Shown: positions 41,845 through 51,064 of the stretch, piece after piece
Layout: every line of letters starts with the position of its first letter
Position numbering within the stretch: the stretch's first letter is position 1
NCBI RefSeq assembly: GCF_043641075.1
Contig: NZ_JBHZRC010000010.1
Span: forward strand, 62,001 to 126,000
Direction of reading: 5' to 3'
DNA length: 64,000 nucleotides
Source of the DNA: Bacillus_BD oryzisoli_A
GTDB taxonomy: Bacteria; Bacillota; Bacilli; Bacillales; Cytobacillaceae
Position numbers and translations under genes: made by a program
The notes under the pieces: generated by a model
The model's database searches: none
The model's input: only the letters and a program-made list of their open reading frames with translations
What the model was told of the DNA's origin: nothing

Positions 41845-43296
41845 GTGAGCAAAGGAAAAGTGTTTTTAGTCGGCGCAGGACCGGGAGATATTGGGTTAAT
41901 AACTGTAAAGGGGCTGGAGGCAATCAAGCAGGCTGAGGTCATTTTATATGACCGTTTGGCAAATCCGAAATTGCTGGATTTTGCACCTTTTGGCTGTGAA
42001 TTGATCTATTGCGGGAAACTGCCTGACCGCCATACATTAAGGCAGGAAGGGATTAACAGCCTGTTAGTGGATAAGGCATTAGAAGGGAAACGAGTTGTTC
42101 GTTTAAAGGGAGGAGACCCCGGCGTTTTTGGAAGAGTAGGTGAGGAGGCCGAAGCATTAGCGAGTGCAGGAGTTGAATTTGAAATGGTACCGGGAATATC
42201 CTCGGGAATGGCCGCTCCTCTCTATGCTGGTATTCCAGTAACACATAGACAATTTGGAGAAACGTTTGCAGTGGTAACAGCACACGACCAATCAAAAGAT
42301 GGAAAGCCTGTTCTTGATTGGAAGGCACTCGCAAGTGGAATTGATACAATCGCCTTTTATATGGGGGTCAAAAACCTTCCTTATATCTGCCAAAGCTTGA
42401 TGGAGAATGGAAAATCACCGGAAACCCCGGTTATTCTTATACAATGGGGTACCTTTTCAAGACAAAAAACGTTAGAAGGAACACTTGCTACAATTGCCGA
42501 ATTAGTCGCAGAGCAGAAGTTTAGTAACCCTGCGATTACGCTTGTCGGAGAGATTGTGTCGATACGTAAAAAAATTAACTGGTTCGAGAAAAAAATATTA
42601 TTTGGACGACAGATTCTACTCGCAAGAACAGGCTTCAAATCGAGCGGCTTGGCACAGGCTTTGACAGAGCAAGGGGCAGATGTAATTGAATTTCCTAGAT
42701 GGAAAAATGCAGAAGTGCCGGTTAATTACGATATTTTAGACAAGCTTGCCCATTATGAAGAGATCCTATTTACTTCTGTTGAAAGTGTTGAAGAGTTTTT
42801 TCAGTTATTAATGAAAGAACAAATTGATATTCGCAGTCTTTCAGCTAATCTATATGGATTATCAAAGAAAACGGTCACCGCATTGCAGGAACGAGGCCTG
42901 CTGGCAGATATCACCGATCATCTTTTTCAAAATGAGGCCCTGCTGGTTGTTGGGGATAGCCGTGTAGCACATAAATATAGAAATTGTGATTTACTAATTA
43001 CAAGTGAGAAAGTAGTGGACGACACATTTTTACCGATTCTAAAAAGAATACTTCACGAAGCAAAGCCAGATAGTATTGTATTTCCAAGTGCACAATCTGT
43101 CAAAATGTTTTTCGAGGAGGAAGCTGTTGTTGGGCTATTCCCACCAGAATTCCTCGAGGGAGTGAAAGTTATCTGTATGGGAAACAAATCAGAAATGGCT
43201 GCGCAATTTTACGGAGTTCAGTCTGATGGAATTGCAGAAACACCAACACGTGAAGCCCTAATCGAAACCATTAAAAAGTGTTCGTTAGATGAGTAA
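41845..43296 (+). CDS. cobA: Uroporphyrinogen-III C-methyltransferase fused to uroporphyrinogen-III synthase
   Basis: The GTG start at 41845 is placed by AAGGATG; an overlapping ATG-TGA lies two bases upstream. Residues about 1-245 are the SAM-dependent methyltransferase (VFLVGAGPGDIGLITVKG, LKGGDPGVFGR), making precorrin-2. The remainder (about 255-483) fits a HemD-type uroporphyrinogen-III synthase. The fusion couples cyclisation to methylation and directs flux to siroheme for NirB. HemD-like conservation is low, so its activity needs proof. Confidence 0.85.
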   Translation: MSKGKVFLVGAGPGDIGLITVKGLEAIKQAEVILYDRLANPKLLDFAPFGCELIYCGKLPDRHTLRQEGINSLLVDKALEGKRVVRLKGGDPGVFGRVGEEAEALASAGVEFEMVPGISSGMAAPLYAGIPVTHRQFGETFAVVTAHDQSKDGKPVLDWKALASGIDTIAFYMGVKNLPYICQSLMENGKSPETPVILIQWGTFSRQKTLEGTLATIAELVAEQKFSNPAITLVGEIVSIRKKINWFEKKILFGRQILLARTGFKSSGLAQALTEQGADVIEFPRWKNAEVPVNYDILDKLAHYEEILFTSVESVEEFFQLLMKEQIDIRSLSANLYGLSKKTVTALQERGLLADITDHLFQNEALLVVGDSRVAHKYRNCDLLITSEKVVDDTFLPILKRILHEAKPDSIVFPSAQSVKMFFEEEAVVGLFPPEFLEGVKVICMGNKSEMAAQFYGVQSDGIAETPTREALIETIKKCSLDE

Positions 43297-43314
43297 AAAT
43301 GGAAGGTGATGGGG

Positions 43315-43935
43315 ATGGGTTTCTACCCGATTTCTCTCAATTTAATCGGTAAAAAAGCCGTCGTTGTCGGTGGAGGAAAGGTAGCAGAGCGCAAGGTAAA
43401 AGGACTACTGGAGGCACAGGCTGCGATTACCGTTGTTAGTCCTGAGCTGACAGAGGAGCTGCACCATTTCCATCAGCAGGGAACTATCACTTGGAAGAAA
43501 AAGACCTTTTCCGCCGACGACATGACAGACGCTTTTTTAATCATAGCTGCTGCAAGTGATCCAGAGGTCAGCCTTGCCGTGAAAAAAACGGCTGCACCGA
43601 ACCAATTAGTGAATCTTGCCGATGACCCTGAGGAATCGAACTTCATTCTTCCAGCTGTGTATAATCAAGGAAGGCTGAATATTACCGTTTCTACTTCTGG
43701 TGCAAGTCCGATACTGGCTAAAAAGATAAAGCAGCAGCTTTCTAATCAATATGGACCCGAATACAAGGAATATATGGATTTTTTGTATGACTGCAGAAAA
43801 TGGATCCTTCAGGAAATACACGATCCTAAATTGAAGAAGTCTTTATTAACAGCCATTACAGAGCAGGAATTTGTAACGGGTCCAGATAGAGAAAAGGACT
43901 TCGAAGAATTGCTTAACAGGTTGAAAAATTCATAA
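43315..43935 (+). CDS. sirC: Precorrin-2 dehydrogenase (SirC-like siroheme synthase)
   Basis: ATG 43315 is the best start, about seven bases after GGAAGGTG, among GTG 43306, ATG 43309 and 43315. The 206-residue protein begins with the NAD-binding VVVGGGKVAERKVKGLL and has a Met8-type dimerisation region. It oxidises precorrin-2 to sirohydrochlorin. At this length it matches B. megaterium SirC, which lacks ferrochelatase activity. No SirB chelatase gene is adjacent, so it must be elsewhere. Confidence 0.85.
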   Translation: MGFYPISLNLIGKKAVVVGGGKVAERKVKGLLEAQAAITVVSPELTEELHHFHQQGTITWKKKTFSADDMTDAFLIIAAASDPEVSLAVKKTAAPNQLVNLADDPEESNFILPAVYNQGRLNITVSTSGASPILAKKIKQQLSNQYGPEYKEYMDFLYDCRKWILQEIHDPKLKKSLLTAITEQEFVTGPDREKDFEELLNRLKNS

Positions 43936-43996
43936 AACGGTGCCTGACACCCTAAAAGGACCATTGTCTTTTTCCGGTGTCAGGCACTGTTTTTTT
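43936..43996 (+). terminator. Terminator after siroheme genes, GTGCCTGACACC type
   Basis: ACGGTGCCTGACACC (43937-43951) pairs with GGTGTCAGGCACTGT (43976-43990), followed by a T7 run. Confidence 0.9.
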
Positions 43997-44155
43997 GTAT
44001 TAGTCTGGCACCAGCGCCTTCGCTTTCTATTTTTTGATAAATCTGCATACATATTTCACAATTTTCACACAAGTGGTTGATACATTTATCATGGTTAACA
44101 GTTTAATGGAAATTCGATGGAACGAATTTGATCACTACTTAAGGGGATGGCGCTA

Positions 44156-45436
44156 GTGACGAGATGGAACCTCTTGTTTTTTGGAATGCTTGTGTTTGCT
44201 GCCCTTTCTGTACCATTGTCTGCGGAAGCTGCGGAAAGCCTGCAGAAGCAAATTGATGAATTACCCAGCGGTGGAAAGCTTGTGCTGGATTCCGGTGTTT
44301 ACAAAGAATCACTGTTGATAACAAAGCCGATAACAATAGAAGGTTCAGATGGTACCATTATCACACAATGCTCGGATGAACCCGTTATGACTATTATAGG
44401 GGCAAAGGTTACGATTAAAAATTTGCAAGTGGTTAGCTGCAGTAAAGCTGAAGGTACGGCGGCCATTTCTGTTAAAGGGGTGAATCACACTCTAGAAAAT
44501 ATTATGATAACAGCTAGTCAATTTGGAATTAAATTAAATGAAGCACATTCTACTACTATTTCTAATCTGGAAATTAGTGGGGAGGGCAAGGAAAATGGGA
44601 TTGATCTTTGGAAATCCTCGGATAATCTCATCACCAATACTGTTATTGATCATGTCTATGATGGAATTTATCTTGAAGACAGTCATGACAACAGGTTGAT
44701 TGATAATAAGGTTACACATGCCCGTTATGGGTACCATCTTATGTTCTCAAACGGGACAGAATTGAAGGGGAATCATTCTAGTGAGAATACCACCGGCGCT
44801 ATGATTATGAGTACAAGGGATACAGTGGTAGAAAATAATCAGCTGCTAGAAAATAATGAAAACGTTAACGCTCAGGGACTCCTATTATACGATACGTACA
44901 AGGCAAAAATTAGCCATAACATTATAAGTAATAATCGGGTTGGCTTATTCCTAGATACCTCTAATCAAAATCTGATTGAAAATAATGTAGTCACACAAAA
45001 TTTTATCGGAATGCAATTACGGGAGTTCCATGAAAATGTGATAAGGGATAACAGCATGATTGGAAATGTATATGATTCACAGGCGATTAACAGTCAGGAT
45101 AACCAGATACAAGGGAATTACTGGGACTCCTCCCTAAAGCTTGATACAGCAGGAAATGGAACAAGCATCATTCCCTACACATCAGACCCATATTTCTTAA
45201 CCATAACGAATTCTACACCTGAATTTCAATTATTCTTTCATGCACCTGGAATGCTTGTGCTGCAAAAATTGCTGAAAAGTCACGAAGAGGCACTATTAAG
45301 AGATGATACGCCAAGAATGACAGCTGCTAAAGAAATTGAAAGAGTGTCTCATTCGCCATATCCATTGTGGCTGGTAAGTTTAGCAATGATATTTGGTAGT
45401 TTAGTTTATTTCGTATGGGGGAGGAAGGCATTGTGA
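44156..45436 (+). CDS. nosD: NosD-type nitrous oxide reductase maturation protein
   Basis: I favour GTG 44156, spaced from AAGGGGATGG, over ATG 44147, which has no room for a ribosome site. The product of about 426 residues has a signal peptide (LLFFGMLVFAALSVPLSAEA) and a right-handed beta-helix made of repeated N-x-I/V-xx-N turns. It ends in a C-terminal helix (WLVSLAMIFGSLVYFVWG). NosD helps load copper into N2O reductase outside the membrane. It overlaps nosL by four bases, with nosY and nosF downstream. Confidence 0.85.
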   Translation: MTRWNLLFFGMLVFAALSVPLSAEAAESLQKQIDELPSGGKLVLDSGVYKESLLITKPITIEGSDGTIITQCSDEPVMTIIGAKVTIKNLQVVSCSKAEGTAAISVKGVNHTLENIMITASQFGIKLNEAHSTTISNLEISGEGKENGIDLWKSSDNLITNTVIDHVYDGIYLEDSHDNRLIDNKVTHARYGYHLMFSNGTELKGNHSSENTTGAMIMSTRDTVVENNQLLENNENVNAQGLLLYDTYKAKISHNIISNNRVGLFLDTSNQNLIENNVVTQNFIGMQLREFHENVIRDNSMIGNVYDSQAINSQDNQIQGNYWDSSLKLDTAGNGTSIIPYTSDPYFLTITNSTPEFQLFFHAPGMLVLQKLLKSHEEALLRDDTPRMTAAKEIERVSHSPYPLWLVSLAMIFGSLVYFVWGRKAL

Positions 45437-45984
45437 AGAAATTTTTATTTTTTAGTATTGCAAGTTTACTCTTACTCTTCATCACAGGCTGTGGGTTAAA
45501 GGAAATCAAACCTAGAGCGATTGATGAAAAAAACGATAAATGTGTACAGTGCCATATGTCTGTTGTAGACGATCAATTTGCCACTCAATTAACGCTTGAG
45601 AATGGAAAGACCTATACGTTTGATGATATCGGCTGCATGGTCAAATGGACAAGAGAAAACAAGGCAGAAAATGTTGCGGCTCAATTTGTCCGTGATTATG
45701 AATCAAAGGAATGGATCCTTCTAGAAAATGCAATATATGTCTATGATCAGGAGATCAAAACACCAATGGCTTATAATGTCATTTCCTTCTCAGATGAACA
45801 AAAAGCAAAGGATTTTGCTGCCAGGATGGATGCAGATGTAATCGCAAGCTCGAAGCTCTATGATCATCAATGGGAAGTGAATAATAGCATGATGATGAAA
45901 ATAAAAGAGGAAATGGGCTCTGGAGCCAGGGAGCATTCGCATGAAGAGGGGGCAATGGATTCCACCCATAATAAGGATGAATAG
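45433..45984 (+). CDS. nosL: NosL-type copper chaperone lipoprotein
   Basis: The GTG start at 45433 lies after GGGGGAGGAAGG. The 183-residue protein has a lipoprotein signal with LLFITGC (Cys20) and the NosL motif CVQCHMSVVDDQFA (CxxC) near residue 40. It ends in a His/Glu-rich tail that could bind metal. NosL delivers Cu(I) to the N2O reductase maturation complex. It lies between nosD and nosY. Confidence 0.88.
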   Translation: MKKFLFFSIASLLLLFITGCGLKEIKPRAIDEKNDKCVQCHMSVVDDQFATQLTLENGKTYTFDDIGCMVKWTRENKAENVAAQFVRDYESKEWILLENAIYVYDQEIKTPMAYNVISFSDEQKAKDFAARMDADVIASSKLYDHQWEVNNSMMMKIKEEMGSGAREHSHEEGAMDSTHNKDE

Positions 45985-46034
45985 ATAACGATGAAAAAGG
46001 TTTTGGACTCTGCTTGTGAAATGAGGGTTATGAT

Positions 46035-46847
46035 ATGTGGACAATAGGGAGATTTGAATGGAGAATAACGCTGCGTCAAAAGACTTCATATGTATTTCTC
46101 TTACTTTGGACATTTGTGCTGCTGTTAATCTTTATGCTTGTCAAAAGCTCTCCGGCAATAACCAGCTATACGAATATTACAGGTGCAGCAGTTAATTTAC
46201 TGCTCTATTTGCTGCCGCTCTTTATGCTGATAATTGGTTCATTCGCGGTTGCTGCCGAAAGGGAAAATGGTCAGTGGAGGCTGTTAACGACCTATCCTAT
46301 CTCCTCATTGTCCTTTCTTACCGGCAAGCTGTTTGGTCAGTTATTCGCACAGTCAATACTATTTACATTAAGCTTCGGTATTAGTCTATCACTGGCGCTT
46401 ATTTTTCAAATTAACATTGAGCTGAAATGGATAATGGCAGTCTATGTATTTGCACTTCTTTTACTTGCTGTATTTTTAGTGATTGGTATTGTTCTAGGCT
46501 CTTTTTCAAAAGGCAGATGGCAGGCACTTGCGGGTGCAGTGGCTATTTGGTTTGTCATGATTATGATTTGGCCAACAGCGTTGATTAGCGTGCTGAATCT
46601 TGTGCCATATCCGATGATTTCACCACTTTTACAAGGGTTATTATGGGTGAACCCAGCTGAATTGCTTCGTGTTGTTTTTGTTGTTCAAATGGATGGCGGC
46701 TCCGTATTCGGACAAGCCTACGATAAGCTTGTCACCTTTTTGAGAAAGGATATGGCTGTTCTTATTCTTGCTATTTACCTAGTATTATTCTCGGGCGTTC
46801 TGCTTTTCCTTTCATCATGGCGTCTGGAAAGGAGTAAAGGATCATGA
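46035..46847 (+). CDS. nosY: NosY-type ABC transporter permease
   Basis: This 270-residue integral membrane protein has about six helices and the ABC-2 type start WTIGRFEWRITLRQKTSY. An AERENGQWRLLTTYPISS loop follows, which contacts the ATPase in this family. With NosF it forms the NosFY transporter that powers NosD. It overlaps nosF by four bases. Confidence 0.85.
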   Translation: MWTIGRFEWRITLRQKTSYVFLLLWTFVLLLIFMLVKSSPAITSYTNITGAAVNLLLYLLPLFMLIIGSFAVAAERENGQWRLLTTYPISSLSFLTGKLFGQLFAQSILFTLSFGISLSLALIFQINIELKWIMAVYVFALLLLAVFLVIGIVLGSFSKGRWQALAGAVAIWFVMIMIWPTALISVLNLVPYPMISPLLQGLLWVNPAELLRVVFVVQMDGGSVFGQAYDKLVTFLRKDMAVLILAIYLVLFSGVLLFLSSWRLERSKGS

Positions 46848-47539
46848 ATCAGCTTGAGTTACAGAATATATCGAAAAAGTATAAAACAAAACAGGTTCTA
46901 GAGCCGTTATCCCTGGTAATTGAAGAGGGTGAATGTCTTGTGTTATGCGGTGGAAACGGTGCTGGAAAAAGTACGCTGCTTTCAATCATTGCAGGGGTAT
47001 TGCGGCCATCAAGCGGGTCTGTTTTGTTAAATGATTGCTGTCTGCAGCATAACCGTAAGCCATATGTTGAACAAATCGGCTATATGCCGGATGACTTTCA
47101 GGCTGACCCTTCAATGACTGTTAAGGAATTTCTTTTGTTCTATGCTTCGCTCCGAAAAATCGATTTGTCGCGAGTAGAGGAAATGCTTGTGTTAATTGGA
47201 TTACAGGAGCAGCGTAATGTTCGAATTACGAGACTATCAAAAGGGATGCGGCAGCGCCTGCTGTTTGGTCAGGCCTGGCTTGCAAAGCCTGCATTAATAC
47301 TCTTGGATGAGCCGACAAACGGCCTTGATCCTTATTGGGTAAACGTTTTTGTCCAGCAGATTAAAGAAATTAAAAACAGTGGTTCCATCGTTATTTTCTC
47401 GACACATATGATGGATGTTGCAGTAGAGACAGCTGATCGAATCCTGCTTATGAAGGCTGGTAATGTGATGGATCAGTTGACGGAGCTTTCGTCTAAAGAA
47501 GAAGTAGTCATGGAGCTGATCAAGCTTCAGCGTATATGA
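46844..47539 (+). CDS. nosF: NosF-type ABC transporter ATP-binding protein
   Basis: This 231-residue ATPase has Walker A GGNGAGKST near residue 36, the signature LSKGMRQRL, Walker B LILLDEPTNGLDP and the H-loop TH. It forms an ABC complex with the preceding permease. It is last in the nosDLYF unit and is followed by a terminator; there is no nosZ in the window. Confidence 0.88.
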   Translation: MNQLELQNISKKYKTKQVLEPLSLVIEEGECLVLCGGNGAGKSTLLSIIAGVLRPSSGSVLLNDCCLQHNRKPYVEQIGYMPDDFQADPSMTVKEFLLFYASLRKIDLSRVEEMLVLIGLQEQRNVRITRLSKGMRQRLLFGQAWLAKPALILLDEPTNGLDPYWVNVFVQQIKEIKNSGSIVIFSTHMMDVAVETADRILLMKAGNVMDQLTELSSKEEVVMELIKLQRI

Positions 47540-47554
47540 AAGAAGAACACTAGG

Positions 47555-47599
47555 TTGACTCGTGTAGAGGTTCCATTTCTCTATAAGGGTCATCTTTTT
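47555..47599 (+). terminator. Terminator after nosF
   Basis: TTGACTCGTGTAGAG pairs with TCTCTATAAGGGTCA (with G-U pairs), followed by TTTTT. Confidence 0.7.
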
Positions 47600-47755
47600 A
47601 TGTGATAAATAATTTTTCCTCACCAAGGTTTTTCTGATTAATATCCTGACAACTTGTCTCATATGCTGTAAGGAATAGTCGTTTGAACTTAGGAGTCACG
47701 ATGAACCAGATATAGGATACTCCATATATTGGATTCGGAATAAAGGAGAGGCGAA

Positions 47756-49093
47756 ATGAATTCATTTTTTAAAGGAACCCTTTTACTAATTGCTGCAGCC
47801 TGTGTCGGGGAAGTTGTGGAATTTATTATTAATATGGTATTGGCTAGGGAGCTTGGAGAAAAAGGGCTCGGTATGTATATGGCTATCCTGCCAACCGTAT
47901 TTTTAATTGTTCTTCTCGCAAGCTTTGAAATGCCTGTCTCGATTTCAAAGTTTATTGCTGAACGAGATAATAGAATACATCATAGTATGTTAAGCCATGT
48001 CCTAAGATGGACCATCATCATGACCGCTGTCCTAATGGTAGTGGTGTCAATCGTTCTTCCATTCATTCCTGCATTTGACCAATATCACCCCATTTTTAGA
48101 TGGCTGGTTCTAATCCTCATTCCAATTGTGTCGTTCACCTCCATTGCTAGGGGATATTTTATGGGAAAGTCAGATATGGCTAAGATTGCTGTTGCGAACT
48201 TTCTACGGAAATTAGTTCAGCTTCTCCTGCTGGTTTATTTATTCTATTTATTTGATTTTGAAATCAGTGCCGCGGTACTTATTGCCTTTTGTACCCTTGT
48301 CGGCAGTGATCTTGTTGTCTTTTTATATCTGTTCCATGTGTTCATGATTCAGTATAATTATATGAAAAAGCAGCCCTCAAAAAGGCTGCATAGTAAAGTA
48401 GTAATGAAAAATCTAATGGAAGTATCCGTTCCGACAACGGCGTTAAGGGTTTTTCATGCCTTTACCTCTGCGTTGGAGCCTTTCTTAATAACAGGGGCGC
48501 TCTTTTATGCCGGTGTCAGCAAGGACTTGGCTACAGAGCAGTTTGGGATGGTTGCAGGGATTGCGATGGTCATTGGTTCCTTTCCTACCTTTATCTCGCA
48601 TTCTTTAATGATTATGCTGATTCCAACGATTTCAAAAGCGAACGCTGAAAGAAATACCGTCTATTTGCAAAGGCTGTTAAAGCAGGTCATGATGTGGACC
48701 TTTGCCTATGGAATACCTGCAGTCCTCGTATGCTATTTTCTAGCTGAGCCATTAACAAGTACATTTTTCCACTCTACTGGTGCAGCGCGCTATTTGCAGC
48801 TGTTGTGGCCATGCTTTCTTTTTCGTTTTTTTATTATGCCGCTTCAGGCTTACTTAATAGGTCTCGGATTAATGAAGGAAGCTTTCCTGCATGCGGTTTG
48901 GGCAACCATAACAGCATTTACGGTTATTTATTTTCTTGGTTCAAAGCCAGGCTTCCAAATGGATGGTGTCATCATTGGCATCAATGCTGAGGCTATCCTG
49001 TTAATGCTGCTGCATTATGTTGCTGTCTGTAAAAAAATCGGTGTGTCCATTTTTATGCTTCCACTTAATCGAATAAAATCCTCTCGAAGCTAA
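47756..49093 (+). CDS. SpoVB/MurJ-like polysaccharide or lipid flippase
   Basis: This 445-residue protein has about 12-14 hydrophobic helices. It belongs to the MOP (MATE/PST) superfamily with N-terminal FKGTLLLIAAACVGEVVEFIINMVLARELGEKGLGMY, similar to stage V sporulation protein B-like flippases. The start is ATG 47756 after AGGAGAGG. It probably moves lipid-linked saccharide across the membrane. It stands alone between terminators; its exact substrate is not evident. Confidence 0.8.
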   Translation: MNSFFKGTLLLIAAACVGEVVEFIINMVLARELGEKGLGMYMAILPTVFLIVLLASFEMPVSISKFIAERDNRIHHSMLSHVLRWTIIMTAVLMVVVSIVLPFIPAFDQYHPIFRWLVLILIPIVSFTSIARGYFMGKSDMAKIAVANFLRKLVQLLLLVYLFYLFDFEISAAVLIAFCTLVGSDLVVFLYLFHVFMIQYNYMKKQPSKRLHSKVVMKNLMEVSVPTTALRVFHAFTSALEPFLITGALFYAGVSKDLATEQFGMVAGIAMVIGSFPTFISHSLMIMLIPTISKANAERNTVYLQRLLKQVMMWTFAYGIPAVLVCYFLAEPLTSTFFHSTGAARYLQLLWPCFLFRFFIMPLQAYLIGLGLMKEAFLHAVWATITAFTVIYFLGSKPGFQMDGVIIGINAEAILLMLLHYVAVCKKIGVSIFMLPLNRIKSSRS

Positions 49094-49267
49094 TTTCAGT
49101 TGGAGGAAAAATTTATTTTTTCTAGAGGGAGGAAACATGATTATTTCGTCTAATTAGTGAGGATAGGATTAATTCAATATATCTTGCCTTCAGTGCAAGC
49201 ACCTATGTACGCAAAGTAAGATATAAAGATGAATGAAATTCTAATTAGGAGGCGAAATGTAAATCCA

Positions 49268-49807
49268 ATGCTTACACAACCTGCTGTCAATTCTGTTAGA
49301 GAATTTGATTTTGAGGAAATGGTTCGAGACTATGGATTAAGTATTTTTAAATATCTTTACTCAATAGTTGGACATAGGGAGTTAGCAGAGGATCTTTATC
49401 AAGAGGTATTGCTTGCGGCATATCTTGGTCTTTCATCATTACAGGACAAAGCCAAGGTAAAGAGCTGGTTATGGAAAATTGCCATGAATAAATGCCGTGA
49501 TTACTGGAGGAAGGAATCGACGGCTAGAGCCTTTTGGGAGAACAAGGTTCATTTGTATTGGAAGCATGAGTTTCAAGAGTCTCCTGTTCCTGAAGAAAAA
49601 CTACTCCGTAAAAACACAAAAGACGAGCTTGTAAAAGCGATTCGTGAGCTGCCTGAGCGATATCGTGAGCCGTTGCTTTTGTTTTACTTCAGAGGGCAGT
49701 CACTTGCTGAGATAAGTGACTATACAAGACTGCCTATTGCAACTGTGAAGACTAGAATGAAACGTGCAAAAGAGCAGCTGCGCAGTAAAGTTATTACATT
49801 AATTTAA
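49268..49807 (+). CDS. ECF-like RNA polymerase sigma factor, no adjacent anti-sigma gene
   Basis: The frame is open from ATG 49229, but AGGAGG at 49247 is inside it; ATG 49268 gives 179 residues. An ATG-TAA start-stop pair (49257-49262) lies directly behind AGGAGG, so translation initiation is unusual. Region 2 (DYGLSIFKYLYSIVGHRELAEDLYQEVLLAA) and region 4 (LPERYREPLLLFYFRGQSLAEIS) are clear. ECF genes commonly have an anti-sigma gene next to them, but here a thioesterase follows after a terminator. Confidence 0.82.
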   Translation: MLTQPAVNSVREFDFEEMVRDYGLSIFKYLYSIVGHRELAEDLYQEVLLAAYLGLSSLQDKAKVKSWLWKIAMNKCRDYWRKESTARAFWENKVHLYWKHEFQESPVPEEKLLRKNTKDELVKAIRELPERYREPLLLFYFRGQSLAEISDYTRLPIATVKTRMKRAKEQLRSKVITLI

Positions 49808-49842
49808 TACCATCTATCCTCTGTGATAGGTGGTATTTTTTA
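49807..49842 (+). terminator. Terminator after sigma factor
   Basis: AATACCATCTATC pairs with GATAGGTGGTATT, followed by TTTTT. Confidence 0.85.
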
Positions 49843-49925
49843 TAGGTAAATCCCCATATTTTGTAAAGCGCTAAAGTTTGGTATGATTGATAGTAAATAT
49901 ATACGAACCATAAAGGAGTACGAAT

Positions 49926-50453
49926 ATGGAAAATAGTAAATTTTGTCGGGAATCGTTAGCAGTAAAGACAAGTCTGGTATCTCCTCCTGATACAAACATC
50001 CATGGAACAATGTTCGGTGGAAAACTGATGGCCTATATTGATGATATCGCAGCGATAGCTGCTATGCGACATGCCCGAAAGCCTGCGGTAACCGCATCGA
50101 GTGATTCAGTTGACTTTCTTCATCCCATACATGAAGGAAATTCAGTTTGCTTAGAAGCGTTTGTTACTTACACAGGCCGTAGTTCGATGGAGGTATTTGT
50201 AAAGGTTGTGTCTGAAAATATCGTCACCGGTGAACGACATGTATGCGCCGTTTCATTTTTAACGTTTGTTGCGTTGGATGAGGATGGGAGACCAACAGCG
50301 ATACCGCAAGTCATTCCACAGTCGGAAGAAGAAAAACATTTACATGAAACAGCGAAGGAAAGGCTTGAAATCCGTAAGAAACGCAGAAAAGACAGTGAAG
50401 AACGGGCAAAAAAATTCGGTACAAGCTTTCCATGGACAAGCAGCTTAAGCTGA
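49926..50453 (+). CDS. Acyl-CoA thioesterase, YkhA-type hotdog fold
   Basis: This 175-residue protein has the hotdog thioesterase motifs: DTNIHGTMFGGKLMAYIDDIAAIAA (catalytic region), ASSDSVDFLHPI and a basic C-terminal tail. It cleaves medium- to long-chain acyl-CoA. It is monocistronic, with the shared terminator at 50461-50513. Confidence 0.87.
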   Translation: MENSKFCRESLAVKTSLVSPPDTNIHGTMFGGKLMAYIDDIAAIAAMRHARKPAVTASSDSVDFLHPIHEGNSVCLEAFVTYTGRSSMEVFVKVVSENIVTGERHVCAVSFLTFVALDEDGRPTAIPQVIPQSEEEKHLHETAKERLEIRKKRRKDSEERAKKFGTSFPWTSSLS

Positions 50454-50460
50454 ATATAGC

Positions 50461-50513
50461 AAAAAGACCACTAAGGGAGGAAATGTTAGAGCCTCCTTTA
50501 TGGTCTTTTTTTA
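50461..50513. terminator. Bidirectional terminator between thioesterase and mscL
   Basis: AAAGACCACTAAGGGAGG pairs with CCTCCTTTATGGTCTTT, with T-tracts on both sides. Confidence 0.85.
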
Positions 50514-50921
50514 ATCGTTGTTCCCCTCAGACTTACGAGAAATGACAGCTTGATTTTCTTTTAACAAATCACGAATTTCAGCCAAAAGCACTTCTGTTTT
50601 GTCAACAACAGGAGCAGCTTCAGCAATCTCTTCCTTCTTCTTAAAGCGGCTCAAAAAGCGGATAAATAAGAAAATTGAAAGTGCAATAATGAAAAAGTCA
50701 ACCACTGTCTGTAAAAATGCACCATATTTAATAGTAGCATCAAAGAAGGTATATTCTTGCTTCGAGAAATCTATTCCGCCTAGCAAAATACCAACAAGCG
50801 GCATAATTAAATCGTTGACAAGGGAGGAGACAATTTTTCCGAAGGCACCACCGATGATAACCCCAACTGCTAAATCTAGTACATTCCCCTTTAAAGCAAA
50901 TTTTTTAAATTCAGACCACAT
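50511..50921 (-). CDS. mscL: Large-conductance mechanosensitive channel MscL
   Basis: This 136-residue channel has the MscL start KKFALKGNVLDLAVGVIIGGAFGKIVSSLVND, two membrane helices (about 15-40 and 70-95) and a charged C-terminal bundle. It releases solutes on hypo-osmotic shock. It reads from AAGGAGATG. It is convergent to the thioesterase and downstream of acylphosphatase. Confidence 0.95.
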   Translation of the reverse strand: MWSEFKKFALKGNVLDLAVGVIIGGAFGKIVSSLVNDLIMPLVGILLGGIDFSKQEYTFFDATIKYGAFLQTVVDFFIIALSIFLFIRFLSRFKKKEEIAEAAPVVDKTEVLLAEIRDLLKENQAVISRKSEGNND

Positions 50922-50963
50922 TCGTTTGCATCTCCTTATTCTAAGCTTTTCTTATCATTAATT

Positions 50964-51010
50964 AAAAAGGCCTGTGATATGTATGAAAAATTCCAATAGA
51001 TATCACAGGC
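50964..51010 (-). terminator. Terminator after acyP (minus strand)
   Basis: GCCTGTGATAT and ATATCACAGGC pair, with TTTTT following on the minus strand. Confidence 0.8.
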
Positions 51011-51064
51011 ATCCTATAAATCTTCTATTACTCTGGATCGTTTATAAAATCTGTATATTTCCAG

